DNA of 64,000 nt from Lethocerus indicus (lineage: Eukaryota; Arthropoda; Insecta; Hemiptera; Belostomatidae): contig JACDQD010000007.1 of assembly GCA_019843655.1 (NCBI GenBank), positions 25,624,365 to 25,688,364 on the forward strand, given 5' to 3'. Below are positions 59,971 to 64,000 of this stretch, in pieces. Position 1 is the stretch's first letter. Each line of letters starts with the position of its first letter. A model generated the notes under the pieces. It saw only the letters and a list, made by a program, of their open reading frames with translations. It searched no databases and was not told the DNA's origin. The translations under genes and the position numbers were made by a program.

Positions 59971-60010
59971 GTTTGTTGGGCGTATTGGGCTGAGACTTCC
60001 TCCGTGGCAT
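59971..60010 (-). CDS. Possible first coding exon of a zinc-finger regulator (partial)
   Basis: On the minus strand, ATG at 60010-60008 has A at -3. The frame gives M-P-R-R-K-S-Q-P-N-T-P-N-K plus one base and is followed by GTGAGT (59970-59965), a consensus splice donor. Short first exons starting M-S/P-R-R-K-Q are typical of several animal C2H2 zinc-finger regulators (SALL, FOG/ZFPM, BCL11, TSHZ), where the motif recruits the NuRD corepressor. Here Ser precedes the Gln, so the match is not exact. The exon follows a GC-rich, GA-rich minus-strand leader with a CRE. No further exon is recognised to the left, so a very long first intron is implied. Confidence 0.5.
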
Positions 60011-60240
60011 CCTAGCTCCCTCTCTCTCCCTCTCTCACTCCCTCCCACCCTCTCTCTAACTCTCGTTCTGTCGCTCCCGCTCTCGCTATCTCCTTCTTCT
60101 CCTCTTCTCTCCTCTCCTCGCGGGCCCCGCTCTCACCTTCCGTCAGGCCGACCACATCACTCTCCGAACGACACGGCTCGCACTTCCCTCCCTCCCTCCC
60201 TCCCACCCACTCTCTCTCTCACCCTCCCTCTCGCTCCCAC
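60011..60240 (-). other. GA-rich leader (possible 5' UTR) with short upstream frames
   Basis: On the minus strand this is a G+C-rich leader dominated by GAGAGAGGGAGGG words, just ahead of the ATG at 60010. An upstream ATG at 60154-60152 opens a four-codon frame (M-W-S-A-stop), and a longer one starts at 60340. If transcribed as a leader, these could damp translation of the main frame. The start of transcription is not determined. Confidence 0.4.
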
Positions 60241-60359
60241 CGGGATATCTCGCCGAAAACGCACTCCTTATCGATACCGGAACGCGAACGGGATTATCGC
60301 ACTCGGGGTACGGCACCCTTGTCGTCGCGTGGGACAACACTCCTCTTTGTTATTCATCG

Positions 60360-60660
60360 CTCCAGTCGGGGGGAGGGGGTGGCGCGCGTGTTGCACTACA
60401 TGGGGTGTATCGAGTAAATTGTCGTAAGTGGGGGGCGGCGGCGGGGGGTAAACTTAACGAAAAAAAATAAAAAATAAAACGAAAAAAGTCGCGAGTGTCC
60501 GGTCTGTCGAGTGTTGGCTCCGTGTCGAGTGGGAGAAGACTGAGCGGGTGACGTCAGGGGAGTTGGTTTGGCGGCGGAGGTGGCGCCCCCCGGCGGGACG
60601 ACCCGGGCTCATTCACCCCACTCGCCACTATCACTATCACTATCACTGCCCCCGTACTAC
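60360..60660 (-). promoter_or_regulatory. GC-rich promoter-like island with a perfect CRE
   Basis: TGACGTCA, a perfect palindromic CRE, lies at 60549-60556 within a segment dense in CpG and G-runs (GGCGGCGGCGGGGGG, GGTGGCGCCCCCCGGCGGGA). A CACTATCACT tandem repeat at 60626-60648 marks its upstream edge. It is placed upstream of the minus-strand leader and exon at 59971-60010. No clear TATA box is present, which fits a CpG-rich promoter. Confidence 0.45.
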
Positions 60661-62112
60661 GTACCCTAAACACCTCCGTTCGCATCATCCACATCACCAG
60701 TATTAATCTCCGATTAAAAAATTACGCGGAATCCCCATAACTTGATCCGGACTAATCAACATTTACTATTTCTTTGTTCCTTTCTGTTTTGTAATAAGTA
60801 CAACTGATAGTAACGCTATAGATTGGCGCGATTGACAAGATAAAAGAAGCCACCCAGTGGTGGCACTTTTAAACACGAAGTTACCGGTTAGTTTCGGATA
60901 CCGCAAGTAAGTCCCACAAATCTTGCGAAAGCCGATTGTGTAGACCACGTCTTTCCGACATTCTCTTTTGCTTTTTTCCTGGGCCACAGTCAACGGAGGA
61001 AAATTGTCTCGGGTCACGAGTCTATCGGGTCCCCCGTCGTCCCAAGAGCATTCTACTGGTGGGAAACGCGGGCTTTTGCTAGCGGCGTCGTTTAGGCGAA
61101 ATAAAGCCTCCCTCTAGGTGAATGGACCCCAATTGAGACGTTTCAAAAGATAATCCCGTCAGATTTGTAGATGTTTGAATGCCTGTGATTCTGGGTTTCG
61201 CGTTAACAAGTTTCTATATTGGCTCACATTAGGAAACGGAATCGGGAATTCTGGATTTCAGAGTTTCCATCGTCCGGAGGATGAATTCCTTTAGATCAGA
61301 GGCGTCCAACTTTTTGGGCTACGGATGCTGATTATATATAATGATTCTAACGATGTTATTAAAATAATAATAATAGTAGATAAGCGACTATATTTACTTG
61401 TATTATGAAAAGTCTGGACAATAGAAACAAACGAAAATATTAAGATTATAGAACTGAAAAAATTGAATAAAGGATCACGGATCAGTTTAACTTTTACCTT
61501 CGAAAGTCATTCGGATATTGACGGTTTGACGAGAGTAATATTTTGTTAATATTTTTTAATTTGGTATTTTGGTAATATTCACCGCGTTACCGTGATCCAC
61601 CGACGGCAGAGGTCGTGGCGGAGGACCATATCGATATATCGTCTATGGACATATAGTCGAATCAGGACATAGGCAAATAGGGACTATTAATTGACCCGCT
61701 TGTGACTGATTGACGGCTTTTGGACACTGAACAGGCCCCATAATTCGATACCGTGGTCCGGAATATTTGTCCCATTTTACAACTGCCAATATCCCGTATC
61801 AATATACGCCGAATCGATGTGTAGAACGCGTGAATATGCGAATTTGGGACGAGCGAAAGTTGAAAAAGTTGTAAAAGTTGAATGAGACGGCGCTTGGAAA
61901 ACGCGTTAAGTTCGCGTAAACCGATAGACGCCGGAAGGAGAGCGGCAGTGGGAAATAAAAGGTGAAAAGTAAACATCCGGTGGTATCACAATATTTACTA
62001 TATTACCGCCCTAATGCTTATCAATCATATGGCGAATACTCGTTCAAGATAGTAGTGAACGGGCAAGAGATATGAATCCAGAGCGCCCTTTGCCGACAAA
62101 CTAGACGTAATT
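60661..62112. other. Gene-free stretch
   Basis: No convincing gene. The minus-strand frame 61662-61976 (104 codons) encodes nothing I recognise. This region would lie upstream of the minus-strand promoter candidate. Confidence 0.45.
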
Positions 62113-62154
62113 CTACTGACGATGGCGAAAAACCAAACCCGATCTACAATCAGG
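62113..62154 (+). mobile_element. MITE-A fragment (inner 3' arm)
   Basis: CTACTGACGATGGCGAAAAA followed by CCAAACCCGATCTACAATC follows the family order with several substitutions. Confidence 0.4.
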
Positions 62155-62993
62155 TAAAGGCAAAAATCGGAAAAAACTCGTGAAAAAAGACCTTATCTAC
62201 TCGACCTTGGTACTTAAAACAATTACGTTGAAGGCAATTATGATAATATACATGGCACATGTTGATACGAGCTATCCTACATATTGTCATAATAATTTCA
62301 TATGATGGATAATTATAAAAATCGTGAAAATCACATATGTAAGTTTATAACTATACAAATAAATTTTTCACTAAATCAGATTACTTATTAAAGCAATTAT
62401 ATTCAGATATCACTTAAGTAGGGAATCGGTAGATGCGGAGACAATGTACAAGCGACTCTCATCATGAATAATGTATATATACATTAAAGGGGTTCCGGCC
62501 GGCACCACCGCCGACCTTTCATTGTGGACAACCTATACAACTGTATAATTACTAAGTGATTTCAGTATCCTATGTCAAAGTAATCATTCTTTAGTGCCAC
62601 TCATTTAGAGTGTTAATTCCGATCAACCACAATACCAACTGATTCCAGTGACACACGTCACTGATACGTCAATATTTATTTCACCCGCAATCAAGTTAAC
62701 TGTTAATATAAAATAAATATTAAATTAGATATTATTAAATTTTGCAGACAGAATACACAAGTAACATTTTGGGTGGAAATAGGAATTCGCACCGATTACG
62801 ACAAGAGCTGGGCGGTATTTTTTTATTAGTCTTTCGCTCATGTGAAAGCAATTTATACGAATAAATTGTTCAATTTACATTTTTAATCGTCCAAGTTTAA
62901 TTTTTTTCTTTCTGGAGTGATCCCAAATATATCGTCAAGTTGCCAAAACTAGACCGAGGCAGAAAATAAACCCAAAATAGCTTGCGTATTATG

Positions 62994-62997
<4 letters not shown>

Positions 62998-63028
<31 letters not shown>
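62998..63028. repeat. (AT)n microsatellite, about 30 bp
   Basis: AT dinucleotide run following TATGTATATG. Confidence 0.95.
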
Positions 63029-63032
<4 letters not shown>

Positions 63033-63249
63033 ATCAAAAATCGTCTGGCATCTGTTGTTTTACTGTGTGAGGGAAATGTTCTATGTATGTTGTAAGGTGT
63101 AAGTTGTATGTCCTTTGTATTCTCGCCCCTATTACGAAGTTGAATATCAAAACGACGCTTATAAATACACAATTGTTCCTAAAAGATCAAATTCAGATTG
63201 TTTATTATTGTCATTATTCTTAATGTAACTATTATTTCATTTCTTACGT

Positions 63250-63460
63250 CTTACCAGTGAAAAAAAAGTTTTTTGTCGGATGAGCGAGAAGAATTACTTT
63301 GATATTTGGAGACCGCTTTTTTTTTAGAGAGAGGGGGCAAAGAAACAAGAAAGGAAGAAGGACGACGGGTCGAACAACTAAGACCGAAAACCGATACTGA
63401 TCTAGTTTCAGAGTTAAGTGGGAGATTTAAGACCCTAACCATCGGATCACGACCCCGCGT
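63250..63460 (-). mobile_element. tRNA-derived SINE candidate
   Basis: On the minus strand the segment begins GGGGTCGTGATCCGATGG, followed by TTAGGGTCTTAAATCTCCCA, very like the D-arm and anticodon half of a tRNA-Leu/Ser-type SINE head (the usual form is GTGGCCNAGTGG, TTAGGGTC). A B-box-like TGTTCGACCCG follows about 75 bases later, a spacing that fits a long variable arm. The body is pyrimidine-rich and ends near an A-run (minus strand, about 63328-63320). No second copy was found in the window, so the 3' boundary is a guess. Confidence 0.45.
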
Positions 63461-63704
63461 GCGATAAAACACTGCTCAGTGAATTTTACAACCGGCAATA
63501 AACTCTCCCCCGTTCAGTGGGACGCTTTTCAGGGACTGCAGGAATCAGACTATTCCAACAGATATCCATGTTGCGAAAAATTTAAAAAATCTCTTATTTT
63601 TTTCATAAATTAGTAATGACATATAAAGGTAAAAAGGTCTGAAAGTGAACTACTTAGTTGATTGCTGGATAATAGATCAGAATTAAGTTTAAACAATAAA
63701 TTAT

Positions 63705-63904
63705 TAGTTTGGAATACTTGTTTTTGTGGTCTGCGAGGGGTTGGAATATACCGTAGATTTCGCGTTATTCTGTCTCCTCTCGCCGGTTTGGTTTTTTTTC
63801 TAGACCGGTTTCGGCAGTAGCGGTGTTAGTTACATGCTTCTGGGGTACGGTCCGCCAAAAGACCAAACCGGTGAGAGAGGAGACAGAAGGACGCGAAATC
63901 TAAT
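63705..63904. mobile_element. MITE-A, compact copy with 10 bp flanking direct repeats
   Basis: The left arm starts TAGTTTGGAATACTTG, runs through TTTTTGTGGTCTGCGAGGGG to GTAGATTTCGCGTTATTCTG, TCTCCTCTCGCCGGTTTGGT and TAGACCGGTTTCGG. The right arm is ACCAAACCGGTGAGAGAGGA, GACAGAAGGACGCGAAATCT, ending AAT. The inverted match of about 41 bases between TAGATTTCGCG...GGTTTGGT and the right arm is strong. AATAAATTAT occurs directly on both sides (63695-63704 and 63905-63914). A target duplication of 9-10 bp would fit Mutator-like elements, but the flanks are AT-rich. Confidence 0.7.
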
Positions 63905-64000
63905 AATAAATTATCAATTTATAAACACTGCGCCTAAACCAATCTGGATGTAAGGACTCGAAAACGTAGGGGACAAGATACAAAAATTTACATAATTAAA

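Noticed and set aside
60965..60990. Possible fifth histone-type stem-loop (TTTTTTCCTGGGCCAC)
   Set aside because: The 5' arm is missing, so no stem can form; only the 3' half resembles the motif.
62483..62510. TTAAAGGGG followed by GGCCGG, also near 23078, as a second TTAA-type element
   Set aside because: No inverted right end with TTAA was found for either site.
1..64000. CRISPR arrays, bacterial operons, prophage
   Set aside because: No regularly spaced identical repeats, no Shine-Dalgarno-led gene strings, and clear animal transposons throughout.

Overview
This is a 64 kb stretch of AT-rich animal DNA, most like an insect or other arthropod. It is almost entirely intergenic or intronic, and no intact protein-coding gene is visible. 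The signs of an animal genome are a Ty3/gypsy-type retrotransposon whose primer-binding site matches the 3' end of animal tRNA-Phe, a piggyBac-type miniature element with TTAA target duplications, tRNA-derived repeat heads, histone-type 3' stem-loops, long AT and AC microsatellites, and plausible splice donors. I see no bacterial operons, Shine-Dalgarno sites or prophage. Most long open frames are chance, microsatellite or transposon readings.

Layout. 1-1.5 kb: duplicated sequence, one copy interrupted by a 230 bp piggyBac-type MITE; the other copy shows the empty site. 2.5-13 kb: degraded repeats, the first copies of a recurring inverted-repeat MITE family (called MITE-A here), an orphan histone-type stem-loop and a GC-rich island. 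13.9-19.0 kb: a wrecked gypsy element with 5' LTR, tRNA-Phe primer site, gag and pol remnants and a truncated 3' LTR. 19-48 kb: old dispersed repeats, more MITE-A copies, three of the long AT microsatellites, an AC microsatellite, perfect palindromes, promoter-like TATA motifs and GA-rich tracts. 48-57 kb: GA-rich promoter-like segment, three more histone-type stem-loops and a tRNA-like remnant. 57-64 kb: MITE-A copies, a GC-rich promoter-like island on the minus strand with a short possible first coding exon (MPRRKSQPNTPNK followed by GTGAGT), a tRNA-derived SINE candidate and the best MITE-A copy with direct repeats.

The best candidate for a host gene is the minus-strand first exon at 59971-60010. 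Its N-terminus resembles the RRKQ-type start of several C2H2 zinc-finger regulators. If it is real, the sequence to its left could be a very long, transposon-filled first intron. The points most worth following are MITE-A, the paired filled and empty piggyBac site, near-identical LTR arms around broken retrotransposon genes, and four histone-type stem-loops with no histone gene. None of these amounts to a clearly new functional system. All positions and alignments were read by eye.
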